The notes beneath the pieces were generated by a model. It ran no database searches and was not told the origin of the DNA. It worked only from the letters and a program-made list of their open reading frames with translations. From JACDAE01 sp963717195 (GTDB lineage: Bacteria; Chloroflexota; Ktedonobacteria; Ktedonobacterales; Ktedonobacteraceae), in contig CAVQVR010000018.1 of the NCBI GenBank assembly GCA_963717195.1, positions 71,149 to 135,148 of the forward strand: a stretch of DNA of 64,000 bases, given 5' to 3'. Shown here one piece after another: positions 44,106 to 53,585 of the stretch; position 1 is the stretch's first letter, and each line of letters opens with the position of its first letter. The position numbers and the translations under genes were made by a program.

Positions 44106-44267
44106 ATGACGAAGCCGGGTCTGGAAGGTGGTCCCGCCGGAGGATAATACGAGGTCAGGCAGCGAGGTTTCCCAACTGAGGACAATAGCTTCACGAAAAT
44201 CACTGAGGAAGAGGTAACGGCTTTGATGCAATGGCTAGAACAGGGCATGCCTGACAATATTATATGA
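44106..44267 (+). pseudogene. Short reading frame interrupted by a TAA, after fumC
   Basis: Five bases after the fumC stop, an ATG opens MTKPGLEGGPAGG, a TAA follows, and the same frame continues with YEVRQRGFPTEDNSF and EEEVTALMQWLEQG to a stop at 44267. The second part looks like real protein sequence. It may be a decayed small gene or a gene broken by one base error. No ribosome site is seen. Confidence 0.25.
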
Positions 44268-44336
44268 GCTTTCAGTTTCCTCCCGCAGAACAGTGCAATG
44301 CTAGAATGGAGCATCGCGCTGTTCTCCCGCAGAAGA

Positions 44337-45750
44337 CTATGAAGGCTGAGTTTGTAAAGTATTATCCGCTTCATCTGTAGCAGCAGGCACACCCTCCTGT
44401 TTTTGCTCAGGTGCATGATGAAGTTCCACCGGTAGCATGAACAGGTTCATATGCGTGATAAGCCTTGCCCTACGCTGGAAGGTCAGGAAGGCCCATGCCC
44501 ACTGCATTATGACGATGATGCGATTCTCGAAACCAATCAGGTACATAATATGCACGGCCAGCCATGTGACCCAGGCAAAAAAACCGCCGATCTGGAGAGG
44601 GCCCAACTTTACAATGGCAAAGGAACGCCCCACGGTTGCCATACTTCCTTTGTCGTGATAGCGGAAAGGCAACACAAATTTACCAGCCACATACTGCTTG
44701 ATAGCGGCGGCTACATAGCGACCCTGCTGCATGGCAACGGGGGCAACGCCCGGTAGTGGTCGACCCTCTTGTATACTCAAGGCTGTATCGCCAATCACAA
44801 ACACTTCTGGATAGTCGGGAATGGTGAGCCGCTCAGAAACTTTGACGCGCCCGGCACGGTCAGTCTCAACTCCCAGCCACTGGCCCGCCTGCGAAGCCTG
44901 GACGCCAGCCGTCCAGATGACTGTTTGAGACGCGATACGCTCACCAGCGGCTGTCACCCCCTGCGCATCGACATCTGATACTGCCAGCCCTACATGTACC
45001 TCAACCCCCATTTTGACGAGTTCTCGCTGTGCTTTACGTGATAGAGCTTCGGGAAAGGCTGCCAGTATGCGTGGTCCCGCTTCGATAAGAAGGATACGTG
45101 CCTGCTTCGGGTCAATGTGGCGGAAGTCAGCAGCTAATGCCTTGCGGGATATTTCTGCTATGGCTCCAGCCAGTTCAACACCTGTCGCGCCCGCACCAAC
45201 TACAACGAAGGTCAACAACTCTTTTATACGCTCCGGATCGCTCTCCTGCTCCGCGAGTTTCAAAGGAGAGCAGAACTTTGCGCCGGATCGTCGTAGCATC
45301 TTCAATTGACTTCAGACCAGGTGCGACCTGCCTCCATTCATTATGCCCAAAGTAGTTCTCGCGTGCCCCCGTCGCAATAACCAGGTAATCATATGCAATG
45401 GATTTATCATGCATTAGAACACGTTTGTTTTCTGTATCAATTCCTGTCACTTCAGCCAGCAGAACATTAGTGTTTTTCTGCTTCCTGAGTATGTGCCGAA
45501 CAGGTGAGCTGATATCTGCCGGCGATAGGGCAGCGGTTGCTACCTGATATAACAATGGCTGGAAAAGATGGTGATTTGTACGGTCGATTACCGTTACTTT
45601 TACGGGCGCATTGCCCAGAGCTCGCGCAGCTTGTAAGCCGCCGAAGCCAGCTCCAATGATGACTACATGGGGCAGAGACGTTTGATCATTTTCACCTGAA
45701 GTCGTATTTACAACTCCTGAGGATGTTGAGGAAATTGAGTTATTTGACAT
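44337..45750 (-). pseudogene. ndh: Type II NADH dehydrogenase, frameshifted once
   Basis: A membrane-associated flavoprotein that passes electrons from NADH to quinone without pumping. The FAD motif (VVIIGAGFGGLQAARAL) and YLVIATGA lie in the first frame (ATG 45750, after GAGGAA). The second dinucleotide motif (VVVGAGATGVELAGA), the FVIGDTA motif and a C-terminal membrane segment lie in another frame ending at 44337. The frames meet at GAAACTC near 45255-45260: removing one A joins SFE to LAEQESD in a protein of about 470 residues. A homopolymer consensus error is likelier than a true mutation. Confidence 0.85.
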
Positions 45751-45874
45751 GGCAGAATTCCTCGCGTACAGATAACAACTGCAACATTTTTAAAACTTAA
45801 TTTATTCTTCTCTCATAATATTGTAACGTCTGGAGCTAGAGAAATCATCCCTTAATAGGGAGTCATTGTCTGCC

Positions 45875-46163
45875 TGACCCTGGGTGGGGACGCCACTTTG
45901 CGTCATTGACTCCAACCAATCGCAGAAAGGCAAGAGCATCAAGCATCTTGCGCCTGAAATACTCCTATCACCGTAGGGACCACATTTATGGCGTCAGGCA
46001 ATTCATCGAATGGGAACCTTCTCGATAAATCGCCTGACGCCATAAATGTGGTCCCTACGGTATTTGTGGTAGTGAGCGATAAAACGTTTGAACCTCGTCG
46101 ATGCCTTTCCTGATTTTGTTGGAGTCAATGCACCTTGCGTGCGCCCCTACCCAGGATCAGGGA
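45875..46163. repeat. Nested inverted repeats of the GTAGGGGC family
   Basis: Outer arms (about 45875-45918 and 46116-46163) share GGGT(A/G)GGG(G/A)CG at their ends and ATTGACTCCAAC inside but are diverged. The inner arms 45970-45999 and 46032-46061 are perfect 30-nt complements (start ACCGTAGGGACCACATTTAT). The nested form suggests one palindromic element inserted into another. It lies past the 3' end of the acetyl-CoA-synthetase-like gene. Confidence 0.75.
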
Positions 46164-46172
46164 TACTCCAGA

Positions 46173-46757
46173 TTATTCTTCAATAGTTGTAAGGTCACCG
46201 GGGGCTATCCCTAGTTCACGAGCTTTGAGTACGCGGCGTAGAATCTTGCCAGATCGCGTTTTGGGTAACGAGGCGACAAACTCCAGTTCGGACGGTGTTG
46301 CGATGGGGCCTAGTTCGTGTCGCACGTGATCAATCAAGCGATGTTTGAGTTCGTCGCTCGGAACCTGTCCAACTTTGAGCGTAACGAAGCATTTGATGGA
46401 CTCGCCTTTTATGGCGTCAGGCTTACCGATCACTCCTGCCTCGGCTACCGCTGGATCACTTACCAGGGCGCTTTCGACATCGGCGGTACCAATGCGATGT
46501 CCAGCCACGTTCAACACATCATCATAGCGACCGATCACGGCGATATATCCATCTTCGTCCATCGAGGCGACATCGCCGGTTGTATAGTACGGCGGTAATA
46601 TTTCCCAATAATCACGATAGCGGTCAGCATCGCCCCAGATGGTACGAAACATTTGTGGCCAGGATCCTTCGATTACCAGACGGCCTCCTTGATAGGGCGC
46701 GACCGCTTGCCCGTCATTATCCAGAATCTTCACGCTGTAGCCGGGGAATGGTCGCCA
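46173..46757 (-). CDS. Acetyl-CoA synthetase-like enzyme, C-terminal part only
   Basis: About 195 residues of an AMP-forming acyl-CoA synthetase, beginning at PFPGYSVKILD. The C-terminal motifs of AcsA are intact: TTGDVASMDEDGYIAVIGRYD, DDVLNVAGHRIG and PKTRSGKILRR with the acetylation lysine. The first two thirds, including the ATP loop, are absent because the sequence switches to another gene at 46757. The downstream GTAGGGGC-type repeat links this part to the first genome. The gene is presumably complete in the real chromosome. Confidence 0.85.
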   Translation of the reverse strand, partial: WRPFPGYSVKILDNDGQAVAPYQGGRLVIEGSWPQMFRTIWGDADRYRDYWEILPPYYTTGDVASMDEDGYIAVIGRYDDVLNVAGHRIGTADVESALVSDPAVAEAGVIGKPDAIKGESIKCFVTLKVGQVPSDELKHRLIDHVRHELGPIATPSELEFVASLPKTRSGKILRRVLKARELGIAPGDLTTIEE

Positions 46758-46775
46758 CGGATCGCGAAAGATGTT
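46740..46775. other. Chimeric junction between two unrelated genomes
   Basis: On the minus strand, the GH3 sequence FWAPNVNIFRDP (which should go on as RWGRG) runs without a stop into WRPFPGYSVKILD of an acetyl-CoA synthetase. The frame is kept by chance, giving a 346-residue open frame (46173-47213). Both genes are cut at this point and the style of DNA changes, so it marks an assembly or library join. Confidence 0.8.
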
Positions 46776-47213
46776 CACGTTCGGCGCCCAGAAGTCGAGG
46801 CCTTCAAAAATGTTTGAATGGCCGGCCCGCACATCCTGAGCGTGTTTGATTCGGCCCTCGATGCCGATCGCAGTTGCCATCTCGTGAATCCGCGGCGTAT
46901 CGAAAGTCGCGGCCAGCCCAACCGGCTCAGGAAATTCTGTAGTTCCATTCACCGCGACGCCATGCAAGGCTTCACTCCACCAGTCATAGGCGGGCACATT
47001 CAGGCGCGGAATCGCCCGTGCTTGATTCACCAGTTGCGAGGCTTTCTCTTCAAGCGTCATGCGGTGCACAAGATCAGCCGCGCGCTCTTCCGGCGAGAGC
47101 TTTGGATTCATGTAGGGCAAATTGGAGGTGTCTTGCGCGGCAGCGCCACTGCAAGTGATGAGAGTGATAAGAATAGCGAGAACCAGGCAATCGAAGTTTC
47201 CGAAACGATTCAT
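46758..47213 (-). CDS. Glycoside hydrolase family 3, N-terminal part (left arm)
   Basis: About 152 residues of a secreted GH3 beta-glucosidase/beta-xylosidase. A signal peptide (VLAILITLITCSGAAAQ) is followed by LSPEERAADLVHRMTLEEKASQL, AYDWWSEALHGVA and FWAPNVNIFRDP, all typical of GH3 xylosidase-like enzymes. The catalytic part is missing past the junction. It lies 24 bases after the esterase gene on the same strand. A degraded inverted copy begins near 63726. Confidence 0.85.
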
Positions 47214-47237
47214 CTCTTCTCCGTGGGAATTTGCAGA

Positions 47238-48305
47238 TTAACGGCAGTCTGCCTGAAAACAAAGATTCTTGCTGAAAAACGAGATCACATGATTTTGAAA
47301 ACGGTCCGCGACTCTGCTGGTGTGAGTTCCGGAATATATCTCGAAGCTGTTCGCGATCGCATATTTATCGAGAACGTCGCGCAACTTGCCGGTATCAACT
47401 TTCAGACCATCCTGATCTCCCACATCAATGGCAATCGCGCGATAGCGGCGAAGATTTCCGATGTATTGATCAATGAATGCCAGCGGCGCATTCGCCGTCC
47501 ATTTCGCCAGCACATCCGGCTGAGGCTCACCATTCTTAGTAGGCAGATCAAAATAGAGCGGAGGATTTTTCGGATCTGGTGACCATGCTGCTGCACTTGC
47601 AAGCATGGCACGCTGGAAGAAACCCAGCTTAGCCATATCCTCGGATGTCTTCACTGATTCAAGAGTCTTCTCCAGTTCAGGATTCGAAGTATGCGGAGAA
47701 AGGCAACAGGGGCTCATGATGTACAGCGCTCCAAACACATCCGCATGCTTCATGCCAATGCGGGTCGCACCATAGCCGCCCATCGAGTGGCCTACCAATC
47801 CGCGGCTCAATCGATCGGGAATTGTGCGGTAGTGAGCATCGATATAGGCGACGAGGTCATGTGCGATGAAATTCTCGAAGTCTCCTGTGGTAACCGAGCT
47901 TGAGTACATCGAGCCATTGTGTAGCGTCTTCGAATCGGGCAGGACGACAATCAGCTCTTTGCTGCCTTGCGCGAACGCGCCTTCAATCGTTTGCGGCACG
48001 TGAATTTCATGCGTCCATTGCTCGGCGCCGATCCAGTAACCATGCAGCGCATATACTACCGGGTATCGCAGCTGCGCTTCTTTGTTGTAGCTGGGCGGCA
48101 GAAACACGAAGACATCGCGATCAACAGCATCTCCCTCCAGATTGCCTTCTAGTGCAGTCCCGTGAACTTTTATATGTTCTACCGTGACCGGCTTCGCACC
48201 TGGAACAGCGGCCGGCACATCGGTTTGCACTTGGGCGGCGAGCTCACCACTAAGAGCGGCTGCCATAGCCAGAGTTAGTATTCTCAACCATTGTTTTCTT
48301 AGCAT
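47238..48305 (-). CDS. Secreted esterase, alpha/beta hydrolase (esterase D type)
   Basis: A 355-residue protein with signal peptide (LTLAMAAALSGELAAQ). The esterase-D-type core is clear: VFVFLPPSYNKEAQLRYPVVYALHG, LIVVLPDS, the nucleophile elbow GLVGHSMGG (serine near residue 173) and IMSPCCLSPH. An acid in DVGDQDGL and a late His (GTHTS) could complete the triad. Such esterases often remove acetyl or feruloyl groups from plant polysaccharide, which fits a GH3 gene next to it. It ends 24 bases before the GH3 gene. This is the one gene of the left arm that is uninterrupted; the copy at 62704-63704 is broken. Confidence 0.88.
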   Translation of the reverse strand: MLRKQWLRILTLAMAAALSGELAAQVQTDVPAAVPGAKPVTVEHIKVHGTALEGNLEGDAVDRDVFVFLPPSYNKEAQLRYPVVYALHGYWIGAEQWTHEIHVPQTIEGAFAQGSKELIVVLPDSKTLHNGSMYSSSVTTGDFENFIAHDLVAYIDAHYRTIPDRLSRGLVGHSMGGYGATRIGMKHADVFGALYIMSPCCLSPHTSNPELEKTLESVKTSEDMAKLGFFQRAMLASAAAWSPDPKNPPLYFDLPTKNGEPQPDVLAKWTANAPLAFIDQYIGNLRRYRAIAIDVGDQDGLKVDTGKLRDVLDKYAIANSFEIYSGTHTSRVADRFQNHVISFFSKNLCFQADCR

Positions 48306-48534
48306 CGACTTTCCTCCCGGGCCGTACCAGGTCTATCGAAATCGACTCGCGCGATTCTCGAATCGCAAGGAAGTCTATTACGCTAGCGGCCGAAAATGAA
48401 AATATGAACCGTCTCGTTGCTTACTGACGTTGAGAAACTTGCGAGTTCCAATCATCAAAAATGTTTGTGATTGGTTGTGTGCGTGAAGTTACAGCCGCGC
48501 GGTTTGCGGCATGGCCACTGTATACTAAGTCGCT

Positions 48535-49591
48535 ATGGGGTCAGGGGGAGAGCGGACCAAAAATCCGGCGCAGCGCGTTACGCTGAAGTTCATCGCGGAG
48601 TATCTTGGGCTCTCCGCCACCACGGTATCCGTTGTTCTGACCAATTCGCCGCTTGCAAGCACGATCGCGAACCGGACAAAAGTACGCATCTGGGAAGCGG
48701 CAAATAAATTCGAATACCGGCCCAACCTCTTCGCGCGATACCTGCAAAATAAACGGTCTTACAGCATCGCAGTTTTAGTGCCGGAGATCGGTGATGAATT
48801 TTCGTCCATGCTGATCAGCGGTATCGAATCGAAACTTCGTCGAAGCAAAATTCAACTACTTCGTCGAGAGCCATCGTTTCGCACCGGTTCAGATTGAAAA
48901 CTCTCCGGATACGCTCATGGACCGTCAGGTTGAAGGCATGATTTTCATCAATACTCCTCTGAAGAAGTCCATGCCTGTTCCGGTGGTCGCGATATCCGAC
49001 ATCACAAATGCGCCGGGCGTAAACCGGATCGTGATCGACAACTACGCTGTGGCGCGCGCCGGCCTGGAACACCTTAAATCTCTGGGACATTCGCGAATCG
49101 CCTTTTTCAAAGGCCCGGAACATAACGGGGACACCGAAGCCAGGTGGTCCGCGATTCTGCGGGTATCGGCAGACCTGGGCCTCGAAGTCAACCCTGAACT
49201 CACGGTCACTTTAGGCACATATTTTTCGATCAACCAGATGTCCATGATGCAACGCGGATATGATGCTGTCGTGTCGCTGCTTCAGAGAGGTCGTCCCTTC
49301 ACCGCGCTCATGGCGTTCAACGACAAATCCGCAACTGGCGCGATTCGCGCCATTCAGGACCGCGGGTTGGCGGTGCCAAAAGACATTTCGGTAATAGGAA
49401 TCGACGATCTTGCATTCTCCGCGTATCTATCGCCTCGCCTGACCACAATTCGCCAGCCTTTAATCCATATGGGCGCGACCGCGGCCTCCACCCTGTTGCA
49501 ACAAATTGGGCACGAAGAGGTGCCCGAGGAGACCATTCTCCAACCCCAGCTGGTGATCAGGGAATCCACCGGACCCGTACCCAACTTGTAG
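48535..49591 (+). pseudogene. LacI-family regulator, one frameshift (left arm)
   Basis: A repressor-type protein. The N-terminal helix-turn-helix is RVTLKFIAEYLGLSATTVSV, followed by the hinge RYLQNKRSYSIAVLVPE and a periplasmic-binding-like domain ending in VIGIDDLAFSAYLSPRLTTI and a QP-containing segment. The frame breaks near 48840-48850, where the left arm has an extra C in CTTCGTCGAAG. The inverted copy (62485-61500) reads ESKLVEAKFNYFVESHRFAP there, so the two arms together give an intact protein of about 350 residues. It lies divergent from the esterase gene and upstream of operator-like sites. Confidence 0.85.
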
Positions 49592-49723
49592 GGGAGTTTC
49601 GACCGTAGCTAGGACTACTTCTACTAACGAATCAGGTGAGTGTTCGGGTAGTCAGAGGTCAGTCAATCTCCGGCGTCGTTCCTTGAGTATTTTCCATCGG
49701 GCCATTCAATTTACAAAAAAAGC

Positions 49724-49816
49724 TTGACAAACCATCTTGCAAGATGACAAAGTCTCAAACGCTTTAGTAAAAGACTGAAAACGCTTTAGGCTTATTAAAA
49801 TCTGAAACGTTTTAGG
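49724..49816 (+). promoter_or_regulatory. Promoter region with three LacI-type operator-like sites
   Basis: Three near-identical motifs, AAACGCTTT (49757-49765), AAACGCTTT (49779-49787) and AAACGTTTT (49805-49813), each followed by AG, lie 22 and 26 bases apart. The central CG with A/T flanks matches LacI-family operators. A TTGACA lies at 49724-49729 with a weak -10. The sites sit between lacI-like and receptor genes, so autoregulation and receptor control are likely. The motifs are also present in the inverted copy (near 61295-61350), so they are not read errors. Confidence 0.55.
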
Positions 49817-49962
49817 ATCGAGTTTAAAAAGGTCAGGTTCTTATTTCTCTGTGCCTTGTCCGTATTTTTAATCGCTCAGTAAGTTTGTTGGCGCTTTCGT
49901 GGGATTTTGCTCCGCCCCCAGGGACGGGGAAAAAACTGACAGACGATTTAAGGAGGTCGGCC

Positions 49963-52900
49963 ATGAAACTCTCGTATGTAAAGAGATTTGGTTTACGTTG
50001 GAACAGCAGTATCGCCCGCCTATTCGCGATTTTGTGTTTCTTGCTGTTTCTTGGTTCGTTCCAGGCGGTAGCCCAGGAAGCCACCCTCTTGGGAACGGTA
50101 ACTGACCCTTCCGGTGCAGCCGTACCCAATGTCTCGGTCACGATTATCAATAACGACACTGGCACCGTCACTCATCTGACCACCAATGACGTTGGCCAGT
50201 ACCTGGCCGCGGATCTTCAGATCGGCCACTACAACGTTCAAGCCAAGGGTGCAAATTTCAGGCTTGCACAACAGAAGATGTCGTTCTGCAAGTCGGCGAC
50301 CGTCATCGGGTCGACTTTCAGCTGCAACTCGGTAACACTCAGGAAAGCGTTACGGTTGAAGGGAGCGCAGTGCAAGTCCAGTCGGACACAGGCGAGATCA
50401 GTGACGTTATCAACGGCGAGCAGGTTACAAGTCTCGCCACGAACGGGCGCAGCGTTGCCGAATTGGAAGCTTTGGTTCCCGGCGCTTCCAGCGCACAAGG
50501 AGACTTCCAGGTTCCGACTTCCGCTGGCGGCGATTTCAACGTGAGCTTCAATGGCCAGCGAGTGGTCCACAATCTCTGGTTGGTTGATGGCGGCGAAGCT
50601 GCTGATCGTGGGGGTGGCGGCGGAGCGGACGTACTTCCGTCTCTAGAGGCTATTGCAGAATTCCGCACTCTGACTTCGAACTACAGCTCGGAATACGGTT
50701 TGTCATCCGCGGGCACGATGAGCATGGTGATCAAGTCTGGTACCAGACAGCTCCATGCGTCGGCTTTCTATTACGGTCGCAATGATGCTCTTGACGCGCG
50801 TAACTATTTCAATCCGGCCCCCGCAAAAGTCCGGGAGCTGCGATTTAATGACTGGGGATTCAACGTCGGCGGCCCAGTGGCATTTAAGCACACTGAAAAT
50901 CCCAAGACGTTCTTCTTCTACAACATGGAATGGCGCCGTTACGTACAGGGCGGCTTGTTCAACGTAAACACCCCTCTTGCCAGCATGTATCCGGATGCGG
51001 GCGGTGCAGGTACGGGCGTTGTACTTCCAGCTACCGGCGCGGATGGCAATCCGATTAATGCTGTGGCTCCGTCCAACATCGGCAGTCTTTGGGCGGCTGG
51101 CGGTTGCAGCGGGGCAGCGCCGGCAATAGGTTCGGCTTTAACGGTGATTCCCGACTGCCTGGTTAGCCCCAACGCAGCTGCTCTGCTGGCTGCGGGAATT
51201 TTCCCCAAGCCGAACAATGGCTGGGCATTTATCGGCGGCGCAAACCAACCCACAACCGGAAAAGAAGAGATTGTCCGTATCGATCATACGTTTTCGGACA
51301 AATTCTCCGTTTTTGGTCGCTTCATCGCTGATCAGGCGATCCAAACCTACGGGACCACGCAGTGGAGCGGCGATAACGTTCCCAGCATTGGAAACACGTT
51401 CGGGAATCCATCCTCCAGCTACGTCATCCATGCAACGCACATCATCCGTCCGAATCTGTTGAACGAAATCTCGTTTAACTATGACGGGAACCGGATTCAC
51501 ATTCTGCCCCAGGGCGTCTATCAGGCGCCTTCGGGTTTCACCTTCAACCGGATTTTCACCGGGACCAACGTTGATAACCGAATCCCTGACATCCACCTGG
51601 CGCAGTCTACGGGATCGAACTACACGGTCAACTGGCTTCCCTGGAACAATACTGCCGACGATTATCAAGTCAGGGACGACCTCTCCTGGACTACAGGTTC
51701 GCACCAGTTCAAGATCGGCGGCGGCTGGGCCATTTACAAGAAGGTGCAGGACTACTTCGCCGAAACCCAAGGTGGTTTTAGTTTCGACGGATCGGCTTCA
51801 GGATTTGATTATGCGGATTTCATTCTCGGCGATGCTCAGCACTACGCCGAGAATGCTTACAAAGGGACGGGCACTTGGGATGCTATTTCTCCCGATGCTT
51901 ACATCCAGGATAACTGGCGCGCCACCCACCGTTTGACTCTAAACCTGGGACTGCGCTGGATGGAATTCCGCATACTTATGAAGCCAACGGTAACCAAACC
52001 AACTTCTATCCCAACCTGTATAACCCGGCTGATGCTCCAGTCTGGGTTCCCGGTAGTGGCGATGGGCAGATCGCGTCTAATAGTCCGGGCCTGGGCACAA
52101 GCCCAATTGCTTCTCTGCAGGGTTATCAGTTTTACCTGAACGGGATGGGCTTCTCAGGCAAGAACGGAGTTCCGAAAGGTCTCGGTAAAGATTCTTGGTT
52201 GAACTTTGGACCCCGTCTCGGATTTGCTTACGATCTTTTGGGTACAGGTAAAACAATTGTACGTGGCGGCTACGGCATCATGTACGAGCGCATTCAGGGC
52301 AATGACATGTATAACGGCGCCACTAATCCGCCCTTTGGATACTCATTGGGAGCAACAGACGTCCTTCTCTCTGATCCACATGTTCAATGGGGAGGCGGAA
52401 CTGTAACCGTGCCAATCGTACCCGCGGGCGTGGTGGGAATTAACGCGTACTACTCCTTCACCGCGTGTATCTCAGTACAGTGCGGGCGTTCAACAACAAA
52501 TAGGCGGGAACGGGGTATTGTCCCTGTCTATGTTGGTAGCGTTGACAGGCATCAGAGTTACTGGCAAGAAGTCAATTTGCCAGCTCAAGGTCTGCTGACC
52601 TGCCTTCAGGATAAAACTACGTGCGCAGGAGGCCCCACCAGCCAGCCTGCATTCAACGGGGTACTCCCTTACCAGGGCTATACCTCGATCAAGCAGGCAT
52701 TTAACGGCGGCAACTCGCATTACAACTCGCTGCAAGCCGAGTTACGTGGGCGTCGTCGGCACGGGACCTTCAGTTGCAGGTCGCGTACACTCTGGCGCGC
52801 TCAATCGATCCCACAACCGGTAATGGCGGAAACGGCTTCGACCTGAATTACGTCACCAATCCGTATGTGGGCTGGAAATACGACGTCGGTCCATCGGTCT

Positions 52901-53484
52901 TCGACCGTACCAATGTCGCATTCATTAACTTCATTTATGACATCCCACTTGCGCGGAACAGCTCCAGCCACTTCATGAAGACAGTTGTAGGCGGATGGAC
53001 GCTCTCCGGCATCGTCACTATGGAATCGGGTATTCCTTTCAATTTGGGCATCAATGGTGGCAACGTCGCCAGTCTCTTCCCGGGCGGCGATGTCGCGAAC
53101 CGGCCAAACTTGGTAGGGAAAATCTCTTACCCGAAGACGCCAGTTTCCAGCAACGGAGTTGTAACCGGAATTCAGTGGGTGAACCCCGCTGCATTCGCGA
53201 CTCCGGCTACGGGAACCTGGGGCAACCTCCCCTTCGACGCGCTGCGTGGACCCGGACGCGATGATTGGAATCTCTCGCTGTTTAAGAGCTTCCTGATCAG
53301 CGAGTCTCGCGGCACACGGTTTGAGTTCCGGGCTGACGCTTTCAATGCGGGGAACCACACGCAATTTGGTGGCGGCAATCAGAACGGCGGCTTCAGCAAC
53401 AACTTTGGATCCGGGAACTTTGGCCAGATCACATCGGCCTTCGATCCTCGCGAATTCCAATTAGGAGCGAAGCTCGTTCTCTAA
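49963..53484 (+). pseudogene. TonB-dependent receptor, Oar-like, with several frameshifts (left arm)
   Basis: A very large outer-membrane protein, about 1170 residues if repaired. The ATG 49963 follows AAGGAGG. The signal peptide (ARLFAILCFLLFLGSFQAVAQ) is followed by a carboxypeptidase-regulatory-like domain (GTVTDPSGAAVPNVSVTI) and plug/barrel regions (SSAGTMSMVIKSGTRQLHAS, FNVGGPVAF), ending with FDPREFQLGAKLVL, an Oar-type terminus. Frame changes occur near 50270-50370, 51960, 52140 and 52740-52790. Such receptors in acidobacteria are linked to uptake of oligosaccharides or large molecules. A terminator follows. The copy at 57724-61149 is more broken. Confidence 0.88.
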
Positions 53485-53503
53485 ACAACTCTAACCACCT
53501 ACG

Positions 53504-53530
53504 GCCCCGCTCCTTTCGGAGCGGGGCTTT
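53504..53530 (+). terminator. Intrinsic terminator of the Oar-like gene
   Basis: GCCCCGCTCC (53504-53513) pairs with GGAGCGGGGC (53518-53527) and is followed by TTTTGTTTT. It lies 20 bases after the receptor stop codon. Confidence 0.88.
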
Positions 53531-53585
53531 TGTTTTCAGATCCAAGATGCTGCGCGGTATAAGCTATCAACAGGCGAATTCAGTA

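Noticed and set aside
1799..46061. CRISPR array
   Set aside because: The repeats are inverted pairs with unrelated sequences at scattered places. There is no regular direct repeat-spacer array and no cas gene.
46173..47213. A novel GH3-acyl-CoA-synthetase fusion enzyme
   Set aside because: Neither half has its catalytic core, a signal peptide would export a CoA-dependent domain, and the point of fusion is also the border between two genomes. It is an assembly chimera, not a protein.
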